A program made the translations under genes and the position numbers. A stretch of 64,000 nt of DNA from Isoperla grammatica (taxonomy: Eukaryota > Arthropoda > Insecta > Plecoptera > Perlodidae): assembly GCA_945910005.1 (NCBI GenBank), contig OX246739.1, positions 34,127,608 through 34,191,607 on the forward strand, given 5' to 3'. Every line of letters starts with the position of its first letter. Position 1 is the stretch's first letter. Under the pieces are notes generated by a model. It was not told the DNA's origin, searched no databases, and saw nothing but the letters and a program-made list of their open reading frames with translations. Shown here piece by piece: positions 1 to 15,200 of the stretch.

Positions 1-121
1 AGGTTCAAGAGTCCAGGCGATGAGAGCTTTAAGCATTCCATTAGGGGTCGGTAAAGTTAAACGCCACATCTCGCGGTGACATGCCGGCCTGGTATGGAGT
101 ATAAGCCCCACTCTGTTTCAG

Positions 122-294
122 GTGCGAATGAACGTGCGCTCGCACAACGACTTTGAGTGGCTCAAGCAATGTCGGTTCTACTTCAAGGAAGATCAGGATA
201 AAACGTCAATCGCGATCACTGATGTCAACTTCACATACATGAACGAGTATCTGGGCTGTACTGACAGACTTGTCATCACACCCCTTACCGACAG
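122..294 (+). CDS. DNAH5/8-like: Dynein exon 1 of window: linker to AAA1 entry
   Basis: Acceptor ctgtttcag before 122, donor AG|GTTGGT after 294; ends in phase 2 inside an Arg codon. Encodes [18 protein letters not shown] and LVITPLTDR, the conserved lead-in to AAA1. Confidence 0.93.
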
Positions 295-3200
295 GTTGGT
301 TCTTACGCACACAATTCACAAATGAACCCTTTGCTGTCCAATTATGCTGTGTAACATTAAGAGCAGTGGCTGTGTTGGCTCGTAAGTACATTTTGGTTGA
401 ATTAGGTAAAGGTACCACATTGGAATATTTGAAAATTTGAAATCATAAAAATAAAATTTTAAAAAATTCAATCTGACTGCATGTTTGGTAATGTTGAGCT
501 TTCTTGGCATATACGATGACCGGAAAGCGTCAATATCGCCTCATATTCACATCTATCAGAAAATTGGGATCTGAAATAAAATAAGCTAAAGTCGCTTCGT
601 AGAAACTTTGGGGCTGGTGACGTCACAGATGGGCGTGTCGGAGCCAATCAGCGGGCGGCTTTCACCAATACTCCCATTTGATTGGCTGAGTCTCACTCAT
701 CTGTGATGTCACCAGTCCCAAAGTTGCTGTGGAGCGGCTTTACAACCGTATCTTAATGTTGTTTTTTAATGTATTTTGAAAAAAAAACGAATCTCGAATG
801 ATTAACAAAAGCAACGTGCACAAAATTAATAATAATATTGTCAGATAAATTACCTATGAACATTCTTCGAGTGACGTAATCATCCACTCCTTATGTTACT
901 TGCCAGAAGGATTAGGAAGGTATAGATCTCTCACAGCAAGAAGTAAGATAGTATCAGGACCGCCCACATTTAGTTTCCAGCTTAACAAACGCGAATCACT
1001 AACGTTTTTCCCGATTATCTAGTACAATTTGGTTGCGGTTAGTTTTTTGACGGTAACGTACAAGAAAACGTGCAAGCAGGTTTCCGTCAAAAAACTTAAC
1101 GCAACCAAATTGTACTAGAAAATCGGGAAAAACGTTAGTGATTCGCACTTGTTCAGTTGGAAACTAATTGTGGGCGGTCCTGACTCCCCGACACTACTTT
1201 ACTTCTTGGTGTGAGAGACCTTTAATTGAGTCTCTTACGCTTGGCAGGTGTTACATCACCCTGGCCCAAGCCCTGGCGATGTCGATGGGGGGAGCTCCGT
1301 GTGGCCCTGCTGGGACGGGAAAGACGGAGACAGTGAAAGACATGGGCAAGACTCTAGCCAAGTACGTCGTCGTGTTCAACTGCTCGGACCAAATGGACTA
1401 CCGCGGTCTCGGCAGGTAAGAGAGTAAAGGAATTTAATAGAACATCCCCACGATACCTTGTCTCATGCTGACATTTTTACATGAGTAATTTTTTAAACAA
1501 GATCTTCTACGCATATTTACTTTTGCAGTCTTAGAAGAATATTATTGTAAATTAAAGAATTAACACAATTTAATACAAAACAATATTGAACCCGGCACCC
1601 CCACCAACAGGAGAAATTACTTTTGGAAATGGTTAAAGTATCAGTTCACGCTTTTGCTTCAAGTCAGACATTTGCTTGGTGTTTTATATAAAAATATAAG
1701 TATTCACATTCTTGTCTTCGAGTATCTGATTGGATCGATTTGATTTAGATTGTTTCTAAACTGATGATTGATGATTTGTATAAACTATAATACAATTAAG
1801 GACTGGAAAAGCGTATTTTATATTGAAGTTAATCTGGTCGACTATGTGAGATTATGTCGTGTTAGTATTGAAGTGATCGTCAACGTCCTTTGCCAATATA
1901 AGTATTAGTCTGATGACTCTGCCAACATAGCAAAACATTGAACATCAACTCAGCATCAACATATCAGTCATGGATCATGAGTGGTTCCACAGCAACATTG
2001 TGAATTGTGACGTCATAAATGAGCGATTTGGAGTCAATAATCGGGTGGTTTTATTAAATACTGACAATTAGTTGGGCAATGTCTCACTCAAGTATGACGT
2101 CAACATCCACAAGGCTGCTGTGGAACGAATACAACCAAGTATGTATGTAATATATTCGAGTCCTTGTAGGATCTATAAGGGTCTGGCGCAGTCTGGCTCC
2201 TGGGGCTGTTTCGATGAGTTCAACCGTATCGAGCTACCTGTACTGTCCGTCGCGGCCCAACAGGTGGCTGTCGTACTGTCGGCCAGGAAGGAGAAGAAGA
2301 AGTCTTTCACCTTTACCGACGGGGATATCGTTGAGCTTTGCCCAGAGTTCGGCATCTTCATCACAATGGTGAGATCATATTACGTCTTTGAGCATTCACT
2401 GCTTTGTGTTGCATCTCATGACACCTCTTACAATAAAAACGTTTTTCAGAAATGGTGAAATCAAAATATTAAAAATGTAACGAAGAATAACCACGTGGCT
2501 ATAAACAAAAACTAATCATAAAAGCGCGTAAATTTTCTACAGCATCGTTCGCTATCGAAATGTGACCGCGATTATTGATCGTGTGCTTGTTTCATTTTAA
2601 TACCTTTTTAACAAATGGTAAGATCCAAATGGAATGTCTGGCTTTCTTAACTATACTCCACATCCAAATTCCCAACCAAAATCTTCTTAATCATGTGCTA
2701 TACTGGCGGTAACGTCGCAAATAGTAGTCCAAATATTCCATGTTCATCAAGCCACCTAATGTATACAAAATTCAGCTCTTGTAGCCCTGGAGTTCCCACT
2801 ACCTAATTTGTAGATTGTTCTCGTGTCAATAATGTATTTTGATGTTTCTTTAAGACGCTACGTTCAGAATATTAACAACACTCTTGTGTTTATTATATTG
2901 TCACTATCCCTGCTTCGAGGTAGATCGACTCAATACGTTGAATGTTAGAGGTCTATCATTCGATGAAGGCTCTGAATATTACAATGAGTCGTCATCCTAA
3001 CAATGTTATTAGCATTAAATAGGTTAAACATTATCTATTACAAGCCCCAAATGTTTCATCTCCGGATCTAGAACCCCGGCTACGCTGGGAGGAAGGAACT
3101 CCCAGAGAACCTGAAGATCCAGTTCCGAACGGTGGCCATGATGGTGCCGGACCGGCAGATCATCATCCGAGTCAAGTTGGCCAGCTGTGGTTTCCTGGAG

Positions 3201-6200
3201 AATATCACCCTTGCTCGGAAGTTCTACACTCTGTATAAACTCTGTGAGGAACAACTCACCAAGCAGGTATGCCCAGATGCGTTTTAATACACACAACATG
3301 CACTATTTTCGGAGAGAACACTTACGGAATTATAAGTTGAAGCCAAGTTGGATCTGTTTTTCAATAGAGAGAAATTGGTTAAATTTTGAGCGTAGCGTAA
3401 AGAGGCTTACACAAGTTTATTTCGTTTTTACAAAAGCAAAAGGACAACATACTCAAACACGCACAAGCAAACATCACATGAATATATATTTGAATTTGTT
3501 TTTATTCACTGTTAAACTATAATCTGTAATGTAAGTCGTAATGGATATTGTGCATGAAATGATGTAATACACTAACTTTGTTCTGGTATGTCATGGATGT
3601 ATTTCTCTCCTTTAAGGTACATTACGACTTTGGGCTGCGTAATATTCTGTCCGTCCTTCGAACCCTGGGAGCGGTGAAGCGAGTCAACTTCAAGGACACT
3701 GAAAGCACAATCGTGATGCGAGTATTACGAGACATGAACCTTTCCAAACTCATTGGTAAAGACTCCACATTCATATCTTACAATCTTGATTTGAATACAT
3801 TGGTTTATTTAAACACTATATGAAGGAAATAGCGTGTAAAGCCGGTTATATTTACAAATTCCAGTAATCTAGAGGGGGGGGGGGGGTTGGAGGTGAGGGC
3901 AAATAGTGTGTCCCTTTGTTCCCCCTGCCCCGAGCAACACATCAGCGATTTGATCAGTGAACTTGAATACATTTTGAGTTGCTGACCCATACCGCCGTAT
4001 CTCTACTTTCAAAACAAGGATAATTACCTCGAAACAACATTATTACCGATGCCTTTGTCATACACGAGTTTCATGACCAACCAGCAATCGGTATTTGAAA
4101 TAGGGGCTCTCTGATAGGCTAAGAATAAGCTTCTGTAAGGTTGTATGTATAGCATTGATGTGTCCAGCACAGATGAGCCCCCCTACCCCCCCCCCCCCCT
4201 ATGTCTCGGATGAGTGACCTTGACCCACCTGTTGCAGACGAGGACGAACCTCTGTTCATCTCTCTAGTCGCCGATCTGTTCCCCAATCAGGCGCTGGAGA
4301 AGACAGAGTACCCCGAGCTGGAGGCGGCGATAGCCAATCAGGTGGAAGCTGCCGGACTCGTCTATCATCCGCCGTGGGTGCTCAAGCTCATTCAGTTGTA
4401 CGAGACGCAACGCGTCCGCCACGGTAAGGCCCTCTGCACGAGCAATCTATTACTATGCTGAAAACACATTTTCTATGGCGCGTTTAGACGACTTTCAACA
4501 TTTGACACTGTTAGCAATAATTGCTCAAAGTAGGAATCTGTTCTAATTTTCCTCAATATTTCCTACAGTCAACCAATGGCTGAACGGTATAGTGTCACGC
4601 TGGACATTTTCTACCAATAGAAGCTAAGACCATGCCATTGAAGTTCAACACAAATTGCTCAACATACATTGCTCTAGCTGGCAATTGAACAAGTTTATCT
4701 CCTAAGTGAAATGTAGTATATAAGAGTACAATGCCCACACAAGGAATTGTCTGTCTATTATTATCACTCGTCTCGATTAGCCAAAGTTACAAAAATATGA
4801 GACGTGAATACCCAAACATCTTGCTCGGTCATTTAAAGATTGATAGCATCAAAACTATGTTTTAGGTGCATGTTGGATACTAAGAGGTCGTTGTTGGTTG
4901 AAGGTATAATGACGCTGGGCCCTACGGGTGCCGGAAAGACTACCTGTATTCACACGCTGATGCGGGCGATGACCGAGGTAGGAAACTCGCACCGAGAGAT
5001 GCGGATGAACCCTAAAGCGATCACCGCAAACCAGATGTTTGGCCGACTCGATGTGGCCACTAACGACTGGACTGACGGTAAGTTACAATCACAGCTGACA
5101 ACTTATTCTGTAAACTGTGGACCGCAAACGACGTAAGTGATCATAACTAAGGTCCACCTAAAATCCCCTCTCGTTGAAAACGGGCGCGCTACTAGTGGTT
5201 ATTTAGTGGAGCTTGCTCCTAACAATTTACAGACAAATTTCAGAAACTAGAGTCATCTCATCGTTTTGTTGAGTACTTTGTTATTACTTGCAACGAAATA
5301 CCTTTTGTAGAAGATAGTTCATGAGGTAAAATCGTCTCATGTGATCCATATACTTTTTTGTATAATAAGCTGTTTATTTTATATTCCCAATGTGAAAAAC
5401 AAAATGTTCAAAATCCACCTGTGACTGTGAATCGAACCAAGGTATCCCACGTTCTAGGGTGGCGCCATTTACTGGATTTCTGTTAATTAATCTTTACACC
5501 ATAAATGGACGGCATCAATGGTATCTTTCAATTTATGAAAACTAAAAGGAAAATACTTAATTCTCATGACATTCTAGTAACGTTTTCCTGTAGAACCCCT
5601 TCATGTTCATTAGGTTTCTCTTGCCTCTAATGTTGAGTGTTGTGCAGGAATCTTCTCGGCTCTCTGGCGCAAGACACTCAAGCTCAAGAACGACGAGTTT
5701 GTCTGGCTGGTTCTGGACGGACCGGTTGACAGTATCTGGATAGAGAACCTCAACTCTGTCCTGGACGACAACAAGACGTTGACTCTCGCTAACGGAGACA
5801 GACTGACCATGGCTCCGACCTGCAAGATCATCTTTGAGCCGCATAACATTGACAACGCCTCACCGGCCACGGTCTCCAGGTACAAACATATCAATTTCTT
5901 CCAGCATGGCATCCATACATGGGAACTCATATTAAACCCCTTCCATGCTCTTTGTCTATCAATGGTCTTTCAAGATGATTACCATTGCTGCTTCTGATGA
6001 GTGTATCAATAGGCAATATTGGTGTTACTCTTTATGGTACATGTAAGGACTAATACTTCAAATGCATGATAAATCTCCAATTGATCACTCGACACCAATA
6101 TTCTATTCTATTCTACCATCTAAAGTAGATCCACGTTGTTTTTAAGTGCAGAAGATAGTAGATACACTGGAACCTTTTTTTTTGCAGTTTGATCAGGTTT

Positions 6201-9200
6201 ATTTGAATTGTTTACCGTTATTAAGTTCTACACCAAAAAGAAAAGTACTTTCGACTTCTGGCAAAATATGATATTGGTGTGGCCAATGTAGCAGTTACAA
6301 AGCAAGTTTGGAATATTATTAATTGTTAAATCTCTTTACCCCAACTGGTCTCAGTAATAATCCTTGCTACGTATGTTGTATTGAGAAGAATATGTTGAAT
6401 TGAAGTCCATTTGACTTTGAAATGATGACTCTGTGTAGGCATGAGGTGTGTATGTGTGGTTGTCTGCAGGAACGGAATGGTTTACATGAGCTCTTCTGGT
6501 CTGGACTGGAGCCCGGTAGCCAACAGTTGGCTGAAGAAGCGGAACCCACGCGAGACAGAAGTGTTGACCGAGCTGTTCGAAGCAACGTTTGCCCAGATCT
6601 ACTCTTGGTGTACACAAAACCTGGTGTTCGTCATGACCATTCTGCAGTGCAATATCATTCTGCAGGTATGTGGGGTTTTACAAGTCTACAGTACTCACCC
6701 ATTTTATGGACTAGAAATAATGTTAACATTAGTACTAAAGATGATAAGACAAATTTTATAACCGAAGCTTGTAAAAAGTTGAAGTAATATCAAACATTGG
6801 GAATGTGCAAGCAGCCGAGTTAAGCAGTACTTAGTCGAGCAAAATTAAATAAATACATTTCTAGTCTTTCACAGTCGTACAAGAGTTGCATAAATTTGTT
6901 CTGATTTGGAATGTTTACTGTAAAGGGTACTTTCGTCTTCAATTTACTTGTACCAAATCATCCTGTACACGACTATTTTTGAAATTTCTTTATGTAACCA
7001 GTTATTAGCAATGTTTTGTAAAAAGGCGAAGCCAAACGGAGTTAAGTATTGCAATACAAGAGTACCAAAGCGAGAAAGGTTGTGTGATGTCCTATCTCAC
7101 TTATTTGCCAGATGCTGCACCTGCTGACTGGACTGCTGCCTCGTCAGATACCCGATCCCCCTGAAGGCGGACCCGCCCCTACAGAAGGTGACGTAGACGA
7201 GGATGAGAGAGAAGTTCAGGAGCCGATCATTGTCAAACCTCTCACTGCTCCACACTTGCAGAAGCTCTACGTCTTTGCTTTGGTAATCTATACACTGTAT
7301 AAACACGTACATTAAGGTTCAATGCTCACACTTCAATGGTTTTATTTCAATTATTGCTTAATTACCTATTATCATTAACTCTTATATACAGAAGTGTACG
7401 TCTAGTTCCTCTACTGTACCTGTTTTATGTTGACCCCAGATCCTTTCTGTTTTAAGGCATGGAGTTTTGGAGCGTTCCTAGAAATTGAAGACAGACTAAA
7501 ATTTGACGAATATCTGAAGGACAAAATGACATCCCTTGATCTTCCGCACTCAGACAAAACTCCAAAGGCGACAGTCTTTGATTTTGTGGTCAGTGCTAAA
7601 GGTAAGTTTTCATATTCACTTGTTTATAGCAGGAATCTATAGTCTTATCTGCTCTAGTGGACATTTGTTAGGAAAAAGCAATGACTATACAGCAGATACA
7701 AATGTGGGTTTAATTCCCACCAAAGTCTCGTTACATTTTTTATGTACAGTACGCTTGGCGCCAACATTGCATAGGTACTCGTATGTTGGCATTGAGAGTG
7801 TGACCTCCATATCAATGTTCCCCAGGACGCTGGGATCACTGGAGCACCATGCTGGATTCATACGCCTACCCCGAGATGTCTTCTCCAGACTACAGCAGCA
7901 TTCTGGTGCCCATAGTGGACAACGTTCGTATCAATTACCTCATTCACACAGTGGCCAAACAGGACCTGCCTGTGCTCCTCATAGGTACAATAATAATAAT
8001 AATTTTTGTAGGAATACCCGTTCTATGGTGCACACCAGCTTTACCTGATGTGCCCCTCTTAAGGTGAACCTCATAGGTACAACATCCTATAAGTTAGAGC
8101 AAAAAGTATATAACGTAGCACATGGGGGTTCAGTATGGGCTGAAATGAATCTAGGATTCAACACAAGGGATACATTTAGTATCAAATCTCAGTGGTTCGG
8201 TGTCCAACACACTACGTGGCCTACTGGCAAGAACATTCCTCAATGCAGACCATAGACCTCAGACTAAGCCTTTTCCTATTTATTTCGATGCAATATTGTA
8301 AAATTGGCACACACTTTTGGGAGATTTTAATTTTATTCATGGGAAAGTAACATTTAACGAATGTAATTGGATAGTTGATTACGGGATTTTGATGAAGTTT
8401 ACATTAAACAGGAATCATGTAAAATTGAATTATACATCTGTACTTATCATGTTGTACAGAATCGTAATCATCATTATCCATCCCCGTTTCCACCTCTGAC
8501 AGGGTCGGTTTGACTTCCATAGACTTCCAGACTTCCATACCGTCCTATCCTCCTACGCTCATCTCTCTTCCACATGCTTTATCCACTCTCTTTTCTTCTA
8601 CAGATCTCAGGAAAGGTTTTGCCAAGTCCTGGAAGTTCAATAATCAGTGAAACATTTATCAGATTGGCCTAAGCTTAACACCAATGCAATCTCGTTATGA
8701 TTGTATGAAATTGGAATTGTTACCACATCTCGAGTTTAAGTAAAAATACATATTAAGCCTTTTTCCTGTCGTAATTAAATCAAACGAGAATAAATCGATT
8801 TTCTGCACCAGAATAATGAGTTGCATTATACGGGGTTCAATGTAATTACTACGGGCCGCGACAGCCTCTAGTCACAAAGAATATTGAATGTGTTGTGTTT
8901 ATTGTGTTCAAAAAGGCAGTACTAACATTATGTCACATCTGGTGTTGACCACAGGCGAGCAAGGTTCAGCCAAGACCGTGATGATCAAAGCGTACATGAA
9001 GAAGCTCAATCCCGAGGTTTACATCGGTCGCTCTTTCAACTTCTCGTCCGCAACGAGTCCCTTCCAGTTTCAGAAGACGATCGAAAGCTACGTGGAGAAG
9101 CGCATGGGCAGCACATTCGGTGCTCCAGGAGGGAAGAAAATGGTGAGAAGACGAATCCAGCTCGTGTTGTTGGGAATTTCGTTTTATAACGTTTACGGTA

Positions 9201-12200
9201 TTTGATAGTAGTGCTGGGTGTGTTTCTTGCAAACGAGGGACTAAATAATCAGTTGCCAATGGATTAAAGGTAATACATTACTAACGCCAGTGTATGTATT
9301 AACTCATGCAGAACTGGTTTAGGGTGCATTCGAAACACAGAACTGTTGGCAAAACACACCCACACCTCTCTGATCTCGAACCAACTACCCATTTATTAAC
9401 ATAGGGTTAGCTCCAACGGGTTCAATTGTATAAGTATATGCCACTGTACACTACCTATCGAACAATTCTTAATTTTGGTCGCTGGCCTTACCAAAGAATG
9501 AGTTTTCTGTTTTCAGGCAGAATCGAGGGCATCTGAAGTTTTGTACAGTAGTGTGCATATGATCTTATACACACAGACCCATGCACGCAAATTTACAACA
9601 CAACTTATCTTTGCTTGTTGAGGTGGTCTTTATCGACGATATCAACCTGCCGGAGATAAACGAGTGGGGAGATCAGGTGACCAATGAGATTGTCCGCCAG
9701 ATGATGGACATGAGGGGTTTCTACAGCCTGGAGAAGCCAGGGGAGTTCACAAACATAGTGGACGTTCAGTTCGTTGCGGCAATGGGGCAGCCAGGTAAGT
9801 GAAGGGGGGGGGGGGGGGGAGGGGTGGACCGGACAATCGACCTGAAAGTTGGAATTTAGCATATTATTTTGGAAGTAGCAATCCTGTTAGTAGACTCCTG
9901 GTACAATAGTCTAAGTGTTATCTCAGTTTTACTATCACACATTTGTGTCATGCCAGTTGGCCGGAAAATTTCTGGTGCCCACTTCGTAGAACATAGTGAT
10001 CAAAAAGCTTCTCTCTACGAGTGTTATAAAAATGTGTGTCTTTGAAACATACAAACTGCATGATATATAAGTATTTGTGGTTTTAGGGCACACTGCATCA
10101 AAGTTGTTAGTGCCTGTCTACAATTGCATGTTTCATGCATCACTATATCATAATAATTCAGCATATATATTAACATGCTCAAACACTACACCTAATGGCA
10201 CTTTAGCTACATAATAATTAGTGTAATTTTTTTGTGTGTAGATTCTCACAAACTATTATATAAGTTGGCACCAGCACAGCTCGTCATTTGCCTCGAGCTC
10301 AAGCTTCAAACAGAACTTTACAAGCACTCTTCAATGTAGACAACACAACAGTAGTTGCTGGGCACAATCAAAGGTAACCATAAGCTTATCTTCTAAATGG
10401 TGTTCTCGCAGTTGGTAGAGGTCATCTTACTATAGTTTTGGTTTAGTAACCTTTTTCTGATCAGTTTTACTACTTAGTGAGTAGTATGTACAGAACCAAA
10501 AAATTGAACAACCCCGACCAACGAGTCAATTGACAAGATTTTCCAAGTGATCGGCGAAGGTCACTACAACATGGCTACTCATGAATTTTCTTGACGTACA
10601 AACGGTATGGGTTCAATCGTCGCCTCTTTTATTACATAACATACTGTAATATGCAACCTGATTCCATATTGGTTCACATCGCTGTGGAATACTTCAGAAA
10701 ACAGTACTTGTTTGCAGGTGGGGGCAGGAACGATATTCCGGAACGCCTGAAGAGACAATTCTGCGTGTTCAATTGTACAACCCCGACCAACGAGTCAATT
10801 GACAAGATATTCCAAGTGATCGGCGAGGGTCACTACAACATGAAGCGAGGGTTTTGTTTGGAGGTCAGGAACCTCGTCAAGAAGGTCATTACCCTCACGC
10901 GACATCTGTGGGAGAAGACCAGGGTACGAACAGCATAAGCATGGCCTATCTCTAAATAATCTTGAAACTTTACTCCTACGCGATGTACACCGTTACCAAA
11001 ATGTCTTCCTTTAATCACTGCCCACGTCCCCACGACATTTTCCTTTTTTCAATTAATCAAAATAATTATCATAATGGGCATCATCACACAACTTGGCTCC
11101 AACTGTTTTGGCGAGAAATAGTTTAGTCACATCACTAAGTCACAAATAAGTCTACTCGTCCTTGCAAGATTTAACGATCTTCATTTTCTTTTGCCTTTCC
11201 AACATATGTTCACATTTCCTTTTGTCATCACAAATTTTTGTTTTGTTCACTACGTACCATGGCTCGTGAAACTATTGGTATAAAATAATTGACCATCAGT
11301 CAGCTTTCCAAACTCCAGAATTGTAACCAATTTCTAACGCCGCTCTCAATCTTCATCGACTTGTTGAATAAGAATTAAAAACCAAAGATAGAACACTTGG
11401 AAAGCATTGTTGTTGACAGACCTTGTTTACAGGCCCACCTGTTGCCAACACCTGCAAAGTTCCACTACGTGTTCAGTCTCCGAGACCTGTCTCGTATCTG
11501 GCAAGGGATGGTTGGCACCCTCTGCACGGTGATCGAGAACGAGTCTGTGCTGATAACGCTGTGGAAACACGAGTGTACCCGAGTGTTCGCCGACCGACTC
11601 ACGATCGTCTCGGACAAGGAGTGGTTTGATCAGCAACTGATGAAGACCATTGAGGAGGATCTGGGGGCGTCGTATCTAAAACAGGCTGAGCCCAGCTACG
11701 TCTTCGTGGACTTCATGAGGTGAGTCGACATGGAAGTTACTGGTTGTGTTACTCGATGTGTGCCTTGATGGTATGATTCATATCACCAGAAATCATGATT
11801 AAGGTGACTTAAGGCGGGTTCACACAAAATGACTAAGACTAACGATTTGTGTTTAAGAAAGTTGAAGTATACGATCTACATTGAAGCGTTCACATACTTT
11901 ACTAGTGATTAGTGTTTAAGACCGAGTGATTAAGAAAGTTCATTATTGTTTTTCACGATTGTTAAGCGTTAGTAACAACCAATCGCTGCGTGGAACGCCA
12001 CAGTTGTTCAACCAATGAAAATCGTACCATCCGAGTCCAATTAAATTTTAATGTTGTTTAGGTTTTCACTTTTACGTAGAGTTGGTTTTGACAGCTTCCG
12101 GTCACGGCTTCTGATACCGATGTAAAGGTTCGTTTGATTTGGCTACACCTTTTGTACGTTTTGCACACACTCCATGTTATTTCATGGGGAAAATGTCAAA

Positions 12201-15200
12201 AAGCACAAAGTGACGGTAAATCAAACGAACCTAATTTTAAATCAAAGTTTCACGTCGTCTGCTGCAGCCTGTAGATTATCAGTCTAATCAGTGTCTATTT
12301 GAAAATGAATTCCGATAATGAGTGACTATGGCGATATCATTCATATCTTCATCAATTTTCAGCAAAACAACTGTCAACTTTGGGACAACATTGAAGGGTT
12401 TTTGTTTTACACGCCCACGCCATAGTACTAATTTTTACGGGAAGAGTGCGCTACTCACTTGTCAAAGCACTCGAAGACTGCCATCTTTCAAAGTCGTCAT
12501 GTATTTCTTTGCAAGATATGGGGGGGGAGTTTTGTTTTCTCTGGTTGTTAGTCTTGGTTGGAATTCATAGTCGACTCCTACACCTAGGGGCGCCCATTGT
12601 TACCAAGGTAACAATTGTTTGCATGTTATTTCCCACAAACAAAACAAATCCATAGCAACAATTGGTGCCCCTAGGTGTAGGGGCCGACTATGAATTCCAA
12701 CCCAAACGCGCCTTTAAGCTCTCAGCCCATGTATGCGTCAGATCCATGCGATGATTCCTTTTTTTTCAATTCATCCCATCACAGCTCATACTCATTCGAC
12801 GTCGATTGCGAGATGCTAGCTGCGATTGGATGATCCGAAAAAAAAACGGATGCATCGCACGCATACATGGGCCATCCTTTACGTAAATACCGCAAAATTA
12901 TGCAACTAGCAGAATTCATCACGCCATAATATGTATCTCTTTTCCAATTGCATTATTACAACTGATGAATGTCCTAATAAATGCATAGCTCTTTTAATAA
13001 AACAGTGTATTTAACAGTAGTAACCCATAAATAAAAATAAAACAATTTTGTTTTCACAAGGCTAATAATTTTATTGAAATTACCTTTAGTGGACGGTTTA
13101 TGCTCTTGTATTCGATGAACGCGGATTGACGCGGGCTGTATACTGTCATGTCATGTTCACGTTGTGCTTAGGGATGCGCCCGAGCCTACGGGGGAGGAGG
13201 GGGAGGACGCAGATATGGAGCTACCCAAGGTCTACGAGCCGGTCGCCAACTGGAGCGAACTGCACGAGCGACTGGACATGTTTCTCGCCCAGTTCAACGA
13301 GATGGTTCGCGGCGCAGGGATGGATCTTGTGTTCTTCCCCGACGCCATGTTGCACATCGTCAAGGTAGGACGGCCTCAAGGCGGGCTCACACACACAGCT
13401 TAGGAGAAATTGTCACTAAGAAGCTCTCTGTTCACAAACAATACTAAGGGCCGGTCTTACAATCTCCTAATAAGAAAGTTATTTGTAGCAATTAAGCTAT
13501 TTGGAGGATTTCAAGGGTTTTGATTGGTGGTTGCCATGGAGAAAACAAGCTATTCGACGAATAAGTAGTTATTGGGACACTGTAAGCTTCATAAATGTAT
13601 GCAATCTATTAAAGTACCACCACTGTAACGAGTCTCATGCGCAACTCAGATTCTTATTAAAGGCCTCTTTTACACCCGCGTTACACCAAAATCAACCAAC
13701 AGGTTCTTCACGTTCGTTCAAACATTCTTAAAGGCGCAGTTCATCGCGGAGTAGAATGTACAAGCCTCGTTAGTCATGCCCTGCCTACTGTGCTTATGGG
13801 TTTCAGAATTCCAATACATGGTCGGAAACTATCGCTAACTTACTGGTTTTATATAGATTTGAGGAACTAGAGAAGCAGAGAATTAATTGGTACTGTTGGC
13901 ACTCGGCCATTTCGTCAGTGCAGTTCCGTTGGGATAACTTAAGCACAAATTCTGCCCTTACAAATTGTTCTGTATCTGTATCTTTCACAAAATAGACTAT
14001 GGAATCCTTAGCATGAGAAATCTGTCTTCATCCCCAACAGGTGTCTCGCGTGATACGTCATCCCCGCGGCAACGTGATGCTGGTTGGCGTCGGTGGCTCG
14101 GGCAAACAGTCCATCACTAAACTGTCGTCCTTCATTGCCGGCTACAAGACGTTCCAGATCGCTCTGACGCGGTCCTACAACGTGGCCAACTTCCTGGAGG
14201 ACTTGAAGCTACTCTACCGCACTTGTGGCGTTCAAGGTTGGTACAGTGGTGGCTTTCTGGGCGCGATAGTGGCAAGGCTCGGGCAAACAGTCCATCACTA
14301 AACTGTCGTCCTTCATTGCCGGCTACAAGACGTTCCAGATCGCTCTGACGCGGTCCTACAACGTGGCTAACTTCCTGGAGGACTTGAAGCTACTCTACCG
14401 CACTTGTGGCGTTCAAGGTTGGTACAGTGGTGGCTTTCTGGGCGCGACAGTGGCTAGGCACACTAAAAGCACAGTATAAGAATGTATTTAGTAGTGTAAC
14501 TTGCACTCGGCTGCTACCCTGGGACAGTAGCGCGGCGTAGCACTGAAACACTTGAATCACGTTGTCTACCATTATAAAACTACCCCAGCGTGTAGTAGTA
14601 CTACTTTATCGACTTTTCGACTACAATCTCAGCCCATAGGCATAAGACTGCGCATGAATGTGTTTGAAGCAAGAAAATTTGTATAGTTTCGCTCCTGGAT
14701 ACATTCCTTATACTAAAAACGCTTGGTAATATTTCTATTCTAATTGATCATCCTTTCAATCATTAGTCTAGTTGGGCTTGTCACGTTACCGCTACTAGGC
14801 ACTAAGAAAGGTAAGAAAGTAAGGAAGTATGTATTCATCGCCTTGCAAGTTCGGTCACCTGCATCGGGATGCATCGAGGTCTTATCCCCCGCAAATCCTC
14901 TATGCTGTAATGTGCATGAGAATGTGCATATTTGCAAGTGTAGCGTTTCTGAGTTGGTGTCTGGTTCTTACAGGAAAGGGAACCACGTTCATCTTCACAG
15001 ACCTGGACATAAAGGAGGAGGGTTTCCTTGAGTATCTCAACAACATCCTGAGCTCGGGGGTGATCTCAAACCTATTCACCAAGGATGAAACCCTGGAGAT
15101 CATTGCAGAGTTGACGCCCATCATGAGGCGAGAGAATCCCAAGCGGGTGGTCAACCAGGAGAATGTGATGGATTACTTCATGACGCGTACCTGTCAGTAC

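Noticed and set aside
7650..7830. tRNA-like SINE (GTGGGTTTAATTCCCACC)
   Set aside because: Only a T-arm-like hairpin is visible, without a convincing A box or second copy.
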